Shown: one piece after another, positions 49,237 to 56,950 of the stretch
Numbering within the stretch: position 1 is the stretch's first letter
Layout of the letters: the number at the start of each line of letters is the position of its first letter
From: Clostridia bacterium
GTDB taxonomy: Bacteria > Bacillota > Clostridia > Oscillospirales > CAG-272
Assembly: GCA_017408585.1 (NCBI GenBank)
Contig: JAFQUJ010000012.1
Location: forward strand, 1-64,000
Reading direction: 5' to 3'
Length of the DNA stretch: 64,000 bases
Made by a program: the position numbers and the translations under genes
The notes under the pieces: model-generated
What the model was told of the DNA's origin: nothing
The model's database searches: none
Seen by the model: the letters and a program-made list of their open reading frames with translations, nothing else

Positions 49237-49265
49237 ATTTTACCACCAAGCCCAAGAAAAATCAA
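49237..49265 (-). promoter_or_regulatory. sigma-A promoter of GH39-like paralog 2
   Basis: On the minus strand TTGATT, 17 nt, TAAAAT. Confidence 0.7.
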
Positions 49266-49295
49266 CATCTTGTGAAAAAAAGCTTGAAAAAATGG

Positions 49296-49322
49296 AAAAC
49301 AGCCACATATGTGGCTGTTTTT
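49296..49322. terminator. ACAGCCAC-type terminator
   Basis: AAAACAGCCACA/TGTGGCTGTTTTT, the same stem as at 47859. It ends the 227-aa membrane protein gene. Confidence 0.85.
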
Positions 49323-49327
49323 ATAAA

Positions 49328-50011
49328 TTATTGAATGATGGGGACCGGGTCGGGAAAGTCAATTTTATAGGGCACGCTTCCATGATAATGTGTGCGAAGC
49401 ACATCCCTTAAGGCGCTTTCAATATCGTTTTTTGCCTCGGTGCAAAGGTTGTTTATGCGAAAACTGGAAACAGAGCCATAGCTATCGGAAATAGCCAATG
49501 TTACCCTTACATGCACTACATAGTTGATAGTATAACAATCAAAGGAGTAAAGGCGCGCACTAGCGGTCGAATCAACCCTTAGCTTGTTTGCAGCCCTGTA
49601 TGCTGCATTTTCTAGAAGGTTATGTAGCTTGTTGCTTGATACAGGCTCGTTAGTTGATGGAGAGGAGTCCACCGAGGAGTGCCTTTCGGTACAGCTTTTG
49701 CCTGTAAAAAGATAGCCTATTGTCGAATATGTGTGAATGAGCAGACGATAGGGAAGCATAATAGGCGCAAGAAGTATAGTGTGAAGTCGTCCGCCCCTTG
49801 AATAATCGTCAAATTTTGTGAAGATATTAAAAATCCAACCGATTATCAAGGTGATAATTGTAACAAGATAAATAGTAAATAAAGTGGCAAAGAAATCATC
49901 AAAGAAGTCATTAAATTGAAGCTTTGCCATATAGTAGGCAAGTATTATTCCCCCAACCTCAAGCAAAAGCTGAAGGCATCTTGGTATAAGTCCAAAAATT
50001 CTGCGTATCAT
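49328..50011 (-). CDS. membrane protein with a soluble C-terminal domain, unknown
   Basis: The product has 227 residues. Two hydrophobic helices occupy about 10-62, and a further one lies near 80-103. A serine-rich linker (about 108-125) leads to a beta-rich soluble domain (about 130-227) with VDSTASARLYSFDCYTINY and repeated charged strands. I do not recognise it. The helix pairs plus a compact C-terminal domain suggest a membrane-anchored sensor or structural protein. The promoter at 50075-50103 is consensus. Confidence 0.55.
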   Translation of the reverse strand: MIRRIFGLIPRCLQLLLEVGGIILAYYMAKLQFNDFFDDFFATLFTIYLVTIITLIIGWIFNIFTKFDDYSRGGRLHTILLAPIMLPYRLLIHTYSTIGYLFTGKSCTERHSSVDSSPSTNEPVSSNKLHNLLENAAYRAANKLRVDSTASARLYSFDCYTINYVVHVRVTLAISDSYGSVSSFRINNLCTEAKNDIESALRDVLRTHYHGSVPYKIDFPDPVPIIQ

Positions 50012-50074
50012 AAATATTCTCCTTTTTAGTCATTTGTTCTCAAAAAGCATTCTCGCGCAATTGGGAATACTATT

Positions 50075-50103
50075 ATTATATAACCTATAAGTTCTATTGT
50101 CAA
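50075..50103 (-). promoter_or_regulatory. consensus sigma-A promoter of the 227-aa membrane protein gene
   Basis: On the minus strand TTGACA, 17 nt, TATAAT. It starts only 9 nt past the malic enzyme stop, and no terminator lies between, so read-through is likely. Confidence 0.8.
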
Positions 50104-50111
50104 TAGTACTT

Positions 50112-51284
50112 TTAAATTCTTGCCACACCTGTTTTGTGTGCAGCCTCGATTACTGCATCTGCTACAACCCTTGCAACGCGCTTGTCAAGCGCCGGGGCTA
50201 TAATGTTGTCCTCGTTTAGCTCGCTTTCATCAATTAGAGAGGCGAGCGCAATCGAGCACGCCACCTTCATTTCCTCGTTTATTTCGCTTGCTCGACAGTC
50301 AAGCGCACCTCTGAAAATACCGGGGAAGGCAAGCACATTATTAATTTGATTGGGAAAATCGCTTCTGCCCGTTCCAACGATACGCGCCCCTGCCTTTTTG
50401 GCTAAATCGGGCATGATTTCGGGGGTGGGATTAGCCATAGGGAACACGATAGCGTCATGCGCCATGGAGCGAATCATTTCCTCACTTACAACATTTGGCG
50501 CGCTAACTCCAATAAACACATCAGCGCCCACCATAGCATCGGCAAGAGTGCCTCTTTTTTGCTCCTCATTTGTCAAAAGCGCCATTTCCATATGCGCGTC
50601 GCTAAGAGTGGAATCGTCCCTTGAAATTATTCCAAAACGGTCAACCATTATAAGATGCTTAACGCCCATATTGAGCAAGTGCCTACCGATTGCAATTCCT
50701 GCACTACCTGCGCCATTGATTACAACACGAACCTCGCTCATTTCCTTTTTAACCACCTTGAGCGCATTAATCAGCGCTGAGGCAACTACGATGGCAGTTC
50801 CGTGCTGATCATCGTGAAAAACGGGAATATCGCACACACTCTTGAGCCTTTTTTCAATCTCAAAGCATCTGGGTGCGGAAATGTCCTCTAAATTTATACC
50901 GCCGAACGAGCCACTTATAAGCTCGATTGTGCGAACGATTTCGTCAACGCTCTTGCTCTTAATACAAATTGGAAATGCGTCAACATCTGCAAACTCCTTA
51001 AAGAGCGCGCACTTGCCCTCCATAACAGGCATACCCGCCTCAGGACCGATATCTCCAAGACCTAAAACCGCCGTTCCGTCAGTTATAACCGCAACCAGAT
51101 TTGAGCGCCTTGTTAGAGTCCACGATTTTGTTATATCCTCTTGAATTGCACGGCAAGGCTCTGCAACACCGGGGGTGTAGGCAAGTGAAAGGTCGGCTCT
51201 GTCCTCGATTTTTACACGAGAGATAACCTCAATCTTGCCCTGCCATTCGTAGTGCTTTTCAAGCGATTTCTTATATGTATCCAT
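50112..51284 (-). CDS. NAD(P)-dependent malic enzyme
   Basis: This 390-residue enzyme oxidatively decarboxylates malate to pyruvate. LAYTPGVAEPC with the catalytic tyrosine, ITDGTAVLGLGDIGP, the lysine in MEGKCALFK, and the metal site FHDDQHGTAIV are all visible. The Rossmann fold follows with VINGAGSAGIAIG. It is the short bacterial type without a phosphotransacetylase domain. Its start overlaps the fumC stop (TAATG), so fumarate to malate to pyruvate is encoded as one unit. Confidence 0.93.
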   Translation of the reverse strand: MDTYKKSLEKHYEWQGKIEVISRVKIEDRADLSLAYTPGVAEPCRAIQEDITKSWTLTRRSNLVAVITDGTAVLGLGDIGPEAGMPVMEGKCALFKEFADVDAFPICIKSKSVDEIVRTIELISGSFGGINLEDISAPRCFEIEKRLKSVCDIPVFHDDQHGTAIVVASALINALKVVKKEMSEVRVVINGAGSAGIAIGRHLLNMGVKHLIMVDRFGIISRDDSTLSDAHMEMALLTNEEQKRGTLADAMVGADVFIGVSAPNVVSEEMIRSMAHDAIVFPMANPTPEIMPDLAKKAGARIVGTGRSDFPNQINNVLAFPGIFRGALDCRASEINEEMKVACSIALASLIDESELNEDNIIAPALDKRVARVVADAVIEAAHKTGVARI

Positions 51285-52648
51285 TAAATCATCTCCTCGG
51301 GGTGAAAATATTTATCAAATTCGTCGGCGGTAAGATAACCAAGCTCAAGACACGCCTCTCGAAGCGAAATGCCCCTCTTGTGTGCAAGCTTTGCAATCTC
51401 TGCACCCCTCTCGTAGCCGATATAAGGTGTGAGCGCAGTCACCAGCATAAGCGAATTGTTGAGATTTTGCGCCATTTTCGCACGATTAACCTTGATTCCA
51501 CAAACACAGTTCTTCTCAAATGAATTCATAGCGTCAATTAACAGAGAAGCCGATTGCTCAAAATTGTAAATCATTACAGGCATAAACACATTTAGCTCAA
51601 AATTGCCCTGTGAGGCGCAAATTCCAATCGTCGCATCGTTGCCCATAACCTGTGTTGCAACCATTGTGATTGCCTCGCATTGAGTGGGGTTAACCTTGCC
51701 CGGCATAATTGACGAGCCCGGCTCATTTTCGGGAATTGTAATCTCGCCAAGACCGCATCTTGGACCACTTGCGAGCCATCTAATATCGTTTGCAATCTTC
51801 ATAAGGTCGCACGCAAGCGCCTTTAAAGCACCGTGTGCGAACACAAGCTCGTCCTTTGAGGAGAGGGCGTGAAACTTGTTTTTTGCACCCTTGTAGCGAA
51901 TACCCGTAAGGGCGAAAAGCTCCTCGCAAACAGCTCGGTCAAAGCCCTTGGGCGCATTTAGTCCCGTGCCGACAGCAGTTCCGCCAATCGCAATTGATAA
52001 AAGAGGCATCTTAGCTCTTTCAAGAAGCTCCATATCCACCTCAAGCGAGGCACGCCAGCCCGAAATCTCCTGCCCAAAGGTGATAGGAGTTGCGTCCTGA
52101 AGGTGCGTTCTGCCACTCTTTACTACGCCCTTGAACTTCCTTTCCAGCTTCTTAAAGGAGCGAATTAGAGAGTCAAGATAATCCTGAACAAGCTCGGTAA
52201 GAATTACTGCGTTCATGTGCATAGCGGTGGGGAAAACATCATTTGATGATTGCGACATATTTATATCGTCATTAGGGTGCAAAAGCCTCTTGCCCGCAAG
52301 AGAATTTCCGTAATTTGCAATAACCTCGTTTGCGTTCATGTTCGTTTGCGTTCCGCTTCCCGTTTGCCACACCTTTAAAGGAAAATGATCTGCTATGAGC
52401 ATATCTCGCGCTTCAAAGGCTCTTTCTATATATTCAAGCTTTTCCTGCGTCATTTTTTCGCCCCTTAGCTTGTGATTTGCTCTTGCGCACGCAAGCTTTA
52501 ACAAAAACAGAGAATAAAGAAACTGCTCGGGCATTTTTTCCTCTCCTATATTGAAATTTTCAAGACTGCGCTGAGTTTGCGCGCCCCAATATTTGCTCGC
52601 ATCAACCCTTATTTCGCCCATTGAGTCGCGTTCTATACGATATTCCAT
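51284..52648 (-). CDS. fumC: class II fumarate hydratase
   Basis: This 454-residue FumC-type enzyme hydrates fumarate to malate. The family signature GSSIMPGKVNPTQCEA, QTNMNANEVIANYGN, and SGRTHLQDATPITFGQE (catalytic histidine) are present. It is iron-independent and homotetrameric in the family, unlike the two-subunit class I form common in Clostridia. It leads the fumC-malic enzyme pair. The promoter is at 52693-52721. Confidence 0.95.
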   Translation of the reverse strand: MEYRIERDSMGEIRVDASKYWGAQTQRSLENFNIGEEKMPEQFLYSLFLLKLACARANHKLRGEKMTQEKLEYIERAFEARDMLIADHFPLKVWQTGSGTQTNMNANEVIANYGNSLAGKRLLHPNDDINMSQSSNDVFPTAMHMNAVILTELVQDYLDSLIRSFKKLERKFKGVVKSGRTHLQDATPITFGQEISGWRASLEVDMELLERAKMPLLSIAIGGTAVGTGLNAPKGFDRAVCEELFALTGIRYKGAKNKFHALSSKDELVFAHGALKALACDLMKIANDIRWLASGPRCGLGEITIPENEPGSSIMPGKVNPTQCEAITMVATQVMGNDATIGICASQGNFELNVFMPVMIYNFEQSASLLIDAMNSFEKNCVCGIKVNRAKMAQNLNNSLMLVTALTPYIGYERGAEIAKLAHKRGISLREACLELGYLTADEFDKYFHPEEMI

Positions 52649-52692
52649 AATAATACCCCTCTAAAAAATTTAAGGCAGAGCCTTATACAGAT

Positions 52693-52721
52693 ATTTTAGC
52701 ATATGCTACACCGATTTTCAA
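52693..52721 (-). promoter_or_regulatory. sigma-A promoter of fumC-malic enzyme
   Basis: On the minus strand TTGAAA, 17 nt, TAAAAT. The leader carries AAGGCTCTGCCTT, a possible small hairpin. Confidence 0.75.
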
Positions 52722-52789
52722 GACTAAATAATACAACTGATGGTTGCAATATAATTGGCAAAATTTTTCACAATACAACTACTCGTATG

Positions 52790-52818
52790 TTGATTTTCGC
52801 TAAAAAATGTGGTTAAAT
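52790..52818 (+). promoter_or_regulatory. possible promoter of the XRE-rung protein gene
   Basis: TTGATT, 17 nt, TTAAAT; the match is modest. Confidence 0.4.
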
Positions 52819-52868
52819 ATATATTGTAGGATAAAATCAACAGAAAAGGCTTTAAATAGGGGAGAGAA

Positions 52869-53564
52869 ATGACGATAGTATTTGGAAAGAAGTTTAAGGA
52901 ATACCGAAAAAAGCTCGGCTTGTCGCAGGAGGAGCTATCGGAGAGGCTTGGCGTTACCTCTCAGGCAATATCGAAATGGGAGTGTGCAAGGTCATATCCC
53001 GACCTTGAAATGCTAGTTCATATAGCAGGCTTTTTTAATATTAGCCTTGACGAGCTTTTAAAGGGACAGCCCTTGGAGACGAGTGAATATGTACCGAGCG
53101 AGAACGCACAAAGAATTTTGGGCTTGCCCGAGGATGACGCGCTAAGAGTTGTGCTTTGTAAGGGAAATCGTCTTTTGAATTTCGAGGAGGGCTGTAACGG
53201 CATCAAAATTCCTCTTAAAATTACAGGCAGAGTAGAACAGCTCGAGATAAGGGGAAGCGCCACAATTGACGGTGATGTGTACGGAAATGTAAGCGCAGGT
53301 GGTAGCGTCAGCTGTGATAATGTTGACGGAAATGTAAGCGCAGGCGCAAGCATCGGCTGTGACAATGTAGGTGGAAATGTGAGTGCCGGCACAAGCATAG
53401 GCTGTGATAACATAACGGGAAATGTTTCGTGTGGTGGCTCTCTTGGTTGCGATAACATTCGAGGCAACATAAAGTATTGTGGCGGAAATATCAGCTGTGA
53501 AAAAATCACAGGCAATATAGAGAAGTGCGAAAAGATAGTATATATAAATAATAATGAAGAATAA
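52869..53564 (+). CDS. XRE-family HTH protein fused to cysteine-bearing rung repeats
   Basis: The product has 231 residues. Residues 3-62 are a full Cro/C1 helix-turn-helix (KLGLSQEELSERLGVTSQAI then a SKWE motif). After a linker, residues about 120-231 form six repeats of 15-16 residues, GNVSAGxSxxCDNxx, giving a stacked beta-helix like bactofilin or polymer-forming domains. Each rung carries a cysteine at the same place. It is a DNA-binding protein that may polymerise or bind metal or sense redox state. AGGGGAGAG precedes the start. It is divergent from fumC, so it might regulate that operon. Confidence 0.8.
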   Translation: MTIVFGKKFKEYRKKLGLSQEELSERLGVTSQAISKWECARSYPDLEMLVHIAGFFNISLDELLKGQPLETSEYVPSENAQRILGLPEDDALRVVLCKGNRLLNFEEGCNGIKIPLKITGRVEQLEIRGSATIDGDVYGNVSAGGSVSCDNVDGNVSAGASIGCDNVGGNVSAGTSIGCDNITGNVSCGGSLGCDNIRGNIKYCGGNISCEKITGNIEKCEKIVYINNNEE

Positions 53565-53649
53565 CAGCCACAGGTAATGGGATTTTAGAGCAAAGGACTG
53601 AAATTCGCTTGCGTGCTCGGATATGGATAACACGCTAAGGCTTACGCAA

Positions 53650-53702
53650 ATAAAAAGAGCAAGAGTAAAAGGAAGTTTCCTTCTAGTCTTGCTCTTATTT
53701 TT
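53650..53702. terminator. bidirectional GAGCAAG-type terminator
   Basis: AAAAAGAGCAAGA pairs with TCTTGCTCTTATTTT around an AAGGAAG/CTTCT inner stem. It separates the XRE-rung gene from the polysaccharide operon end. Confidence 0.75.
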
Positions 53703-53730
53703 TATAGATTTTTGATGATAAGACGCAAAA

Positions 53731-54645
53731 TTATATAAATATGTTAATTACGCCAAGCAAAAGGCCTATTGCTCCACCAAGGTAAATGACTGCGTTAAGC
53801 TCCCTTTTCATCACCTTAAGGCAAAGCGCCTCAAGGTCACGAATATCCATTTGGTTAATCTTTTCCTCGACAATGGCGCAAATGTCAATATAGGCGCTCG
53901 CACAAGAGAGCGCTTTTACTACCGCCTCCTCGTAAAGCTTGCGAATTGCCTCGAAGATTGCGTCCCTGTCAAGCCTTGAAATATCGACAAAATCGCACAC
54001 AGGGGTCGCTATTATGCTATCAAGCTCACCCTTCACCGCAACAAGCGCAGTATCGGTGGCGCTTTCGTCGAGATATTCGTTAATTTTTATCTTTACACCA
54101 TCTAAAATCGGGTCAATTACTCCGTCAGTTAGAAACGCACCAAAAAGTCCAAGCGACGCCTTCTTTTCAAGAATTGCCTCCTTGCCCTTGGTAGCGATAA
54201 TGTCGCTAATACCCATGCCGGATAGCGCAGCTACTATTTTTTGTGCTAAAAAATATGATGCCTTATCCTTTAACGCCTCGGCGTTTACCTCGCTTGTAAA
54301 GGATAGAACAAGCTCCTCGCAGGATTCGTGGGAGCGTGCCTCGATAGCGGAAAGCACCGCATCAAAGAGCCTTTTCTCAACCTCGGGAGAGCAAAGCATG
54401 GCCTTTATATCATCACCCGTGAACAGCTCCTCGCCCACCGTCTTACCGATTGCGTGAGCAAGCGCCCCTCTGCGCTTTGGAATAATGCCCGGCGTAAAGG
54501 GCAGGGTAATGCCGAAAAGCTTCTTGGGGAAATATGGGCGAAATAGCATCTTTACTGCGATATAGTTTGTGAAAATACCGATAATAGCGCCGATAAGAGG
54601 ACCGGATATGTATCCTAAAATCGTATGAAAAAGCTCCCAATCCAT
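53731..54645 (-). CDS. DUF445 family membrane protein
   Basis: This 304-residue protein has an N-terminal helix, the DUF445 hallmark TNYIAVKMLFRPYFPKK, and PFTPGIIPKRRGALAHAIGKTVGEEL. A long helical middle and a C-terminal membrane helix (GGAIGLLLGVINIFI) follow. DUF445 proteins are anchored at both ends and have no assigned biochemistry, though they are sometimes tied to envelope maintenance. Its start overlaps the DUF2304 stop by 1 nt, so it ends the polysaccharide operon. Confidence 0.85.
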   Translation of the reverse strand: MDWELFHTILGYISGPLIGAIIGIFTNYIAVKMLFRPYFPKKLFGITLPFTPGIIPKRRGALAHAIGKTVGEELFTGDDIKAMLCSPEVEKRLFDAVLSAIEARSHESCEELVLSFTSEVNAEALKDKASYFLAQKIVAALSGMGISDIIATKGKEAILEKKASLGLFGAFLTDGVIDPILDGVKIKINEYLDESATDTALVAVKGELDSIIATPVCDFVDISRLDRDAIFEAIRKLYEEAVVKALSCASAYIDICAIVEEKINQMDIRDLEALCLKVMKRELNAVIYLGGAIGLLLGVINIFI

Positions 54646-55028
54646 TATTTTTTCACCTTGTCATTTAGCTCGTTTAGACGATTCATGGTGTTCTCGTCAA
54701 CATCGTGATTAAGAATAGCAATTCTTTGAATTAAATGGTTAAGGCGATGCTTTGTTATCGACAAATCTATTGCAAGCTTGAATAGCTTTATTAATATAAG
54801 GAAGATAACAAACAAAAATACGAAGTTTACAGGAGACGCAATTCCCAAAAGACGAGTGAAGAACTCTACAATTTGAGGGAAAATGCTCATTATAAGGAGC
54901 ATAAGCGAGAAGCCAATCCAAAACACAGAGTCGTCTATGTTGAGCTGTGACTTCCTTATCTTGCGTATCGTATAGAGAACGACCAAAACTGATGCGACAA
55001 TAAGAACAATTCGTAGGGTTAGTGTCAT
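54645..55028 (-). CDS. DUF2304 membrane protein
   Basis: This 127-residue protein has three hydrophobic helices (about 5-20, 36-50 and 65-88) and a basic, coiled C-terminus (HRLNHLIQRIAILNH). DUF2304 proteins typically follow a GT2 dolichyl-phosphate-mannose-type transferase, as here (4-nt overlap). They are thought to assist membrane association or flipping of the lipid-linked sugar; no biochemical proof is implied. Confidence 0.85.
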   Translation of the reverse strand: MTLTLRIVLIVASVLVVLYTIRKIRKSQLNIDDSVFWIGFSLMLLIMSIFPQIVEFFTRLLGIASPVNFVFLFVIFLILIKLFKLAIDLSITKHRLNHLIQRIAILNHDVDENTMNRLNELNDKVKK

Positions 55029-55735
55029 TTTTGCTCCTCCCTTCTTATTTTTGCCTTTTTTCTAAACCATTGAACGAACAAAATGGAGAAGAACATATGG
55101 AACATATATTTTATTGAACGACCCAAATTGAGATAGCTCTGTCCTGCGGTGCGGTCTCTCATCTCAACCTGAACCTCCTTAACCCTTGCACCACTTCTTA
55201 TAAGGTGTGCGAGTGTGTCAGGCTCCGGGCCATAATCAGATGTGCCTGCCATAGCCTTTATAACGGGGCGAGAGAACATTCTCATGCCTGAGGTGGGGTC
55301 CTTGACCCTTTTATGTACAGTCAAAAGAAGCGCAAGCTGAATTAGATTAGAGCCAAGCATTCTTGATGTAAAAGGCTTTTTCTTATCAACAAAGCGAGAG
55401 CCAATGCAAATATCACATTCGTCCATTGCGTCAACCATAGTCTCAATGTAAGAGGGGTCGTGCTGACCGTCACCGTCAAATTGAATGGCATAATCGTATT
55501 TGTTTTCGTATGCGTACATAAGTCCCGCCTGAACGCCATCGGCAAGACCGACATTTATCGGCATATTAAGGTGATTGTAGCCCTTCTTGCGACAAATTTC
55601 GAGCGTTTTGTCCTTTGAGCCATCGTTTATAACGAGATAATCGTATTGAGGATAGTTTTCGATAAGGTCGTCAACAACCCTCTCAATGCTTTCCTCCTCG
55701 TTATAGGCAGGAATTATAATTAGAACTCTTTTCAT
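55025..55735 (-). CDS. GT2 glycosyltransferase (DPM1-like)
   Basis: This 236-residue inverting transferase has the family 2 core: IIPAYNEEESI at the N-terminus, VINDGSKD, FDGDGQHDPS (DxD metal site) and GSRFVDKK. The C-terminal DPTSGMRMF and a final hydrophobic-basic stretch are typical of polyprenyl-phosphate mannosyl or glucosyl transferases. It probably charges undecaprenyl phosphate with a sugar. It overlaps DUF2304. Confidence 0.88.
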   Translation of the reverse strand: MKRVLIIIPAYNEEESIERVVDDLIENYPQYDYLVINDGSKDKTLEICRKKGYNHLNMPINVGLADGVQAGLMYAYENKYDYAIQFDGDGQHDPSYIETMVDAMDECDICIGSRFVDKKKPFTSRMLGSNLIQLALLLTVHKRVKDPTSGMRMFSRPVIKAMAGTSDYGPEPDTLAHLIRSGARVKEVQVEMRDRTAGQSYLNLGRSIKYMFHMFFSILFVQWFRKKAKIRREEQK

Positions 55736-55769
55736 TTTTTGTCCTTTCCTTTAAAAAGATACAGGGTGC

Positions 55770-56936
55770 TTATTTTTGGCTTTTTTCTTCAAGCGAAGCT
55801 ATGTAATTTATAACAGCGTCGGCAGTGAAATTCCATGTGCATTCCTTTACAACAATATCGTGGCAAAGCCTTGATGCGCTCCTTCGATATTCGGGCTTAT
55901 CAAGCACGCTCAAAAGCGCATTATATACGCCCTCCTCGTTGTTGTCGGGGAGAACAATTCCGTATCGCTCGTCCTTTATAAGCTCCTTGGCGTCGCCCCT
56001 TGCGGTTGTGATAACAAAGGTGTCGCACATACTGGCCTCAATTACACAGGTTGCAAAGCCCTCGGAGAAAGACGGAAGACAGAAAATATCACTAGCTAAA
56101 TGCATAGCGCAAACCTCGGCAGGCGAGATTTGTCCTAGGAAGATAGTGTTCTTGCTCTTTTGCACCTCAAGCTCCTCGCGTAGATAGCCCGCCCCTGCGA
56201 GCAAGCAATAAACATCATCTCTTTGCTCGTTTATTCGCTTTACAGCGTTTACGAGCACATGAGCGCCCTTTTCAAGAGTGAGTCTGCCGACAAAGTCAAT
56301 AACAATAGCGTCCTCGGGAATGCCAAGCTCGGCTCTAAAATCACGCACAGGGTTGTCGATATAGCCCTGAAAGCGCTCAACATCAACTGCGTTATTAAAG
56401 AGCACATCGCTCTCAATTCCAAAGTGCTTAATCCATTCAAGCGAAGCCTTTGACGCACCGCCAAAGCTCTTGCAATAGTGCTTCTCACGCCATGTTATCC
56501 AGTGCTCAAACACCTCTGATAGCTTTGTGGTGAGCTTTCCACCCGTGTTAAGATGGCTGGAGCCATGGTCAATTATGATACAGGGTAGCCCCATTTTCCT
56601 TGCGAGCTTGCAAGCCCAAAGCGAAAGGAAATAGAAGCGCATATTGATAATCATAAGGTCAAAATGGCGCTCTTTAAATTCCTTTGTAAAGGCGCGAAGC
56701 TCCTTGTTGTGCTTCAAAACAGGGAAGCGCCCACCCATAAATTGACGAGTTGGAAGGCGATAAACCTCAACGCTTCCATTCTTTTCGTAATTTGGAGCAC
56801 CCTCCATTTGAGAGGTGAGAATGGTTATCTCGTGCCCACCCCTTTCAAGCTCCCTTGAAAGATTATAAACATAGTTCTCAACTCCACCAACATGCGGTAG
56901 ATATTGAGAGGAAACAATACAAATTTTCTTAGACAT
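55770..56936 (-). CDS. GT4-family glycosyltransferase
   Basis: This 388-residue GT-B-fold transferase has an N-terminal glycine-rich PHVGGVENYVYNL loop, DHGSSHLNTGGK, and the donor-site motif VGRLTLEKGAHVLVNAV. The conserved EGFATCVIEAS (E-x7-E) is the retaining family 4 signature. It is likely a step in building the exported surface polysaccharide. The donor and linkage cannot be read. There is a 34-nt gap to the GT2 gene. Confidence 0.88.
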   Translation of the reverse strand: MSKKICIVSSQYLPHVGGVENYVYNLSRELERGGHEITILTSQMEGAPNYEKNGSVEVYRLPTRQFMGGRFPVLKHNKELRAFTKEFKERHFDLMIINMRFYFLSLWACKLARKMGLPCIIIDHGSSHLNTGGKLTTKLSEVFEHWITWREKHYCKSFGGASKASLEWIKHFGIESDVLFNNAVDVERFQGYIDNPVRDFRAELGIPEDAIVIDFVGRLTLEKGAHVLVNAVKRINEQRDDVYCLLAGAGYLREELEVQKSKNTIFLGQISPAEVCAMHLASDIFCLPSFSEGFATCVIEASMCDTFVITTARGDAKELIKDERYGIVLPDNNEEGVYNALLSVLDKPEYRRSASRLCHDIVVKECTWNFTADAVINYIASLEEKSQK

Positions 56937-56950
56937 AAATCCTCGTATTC

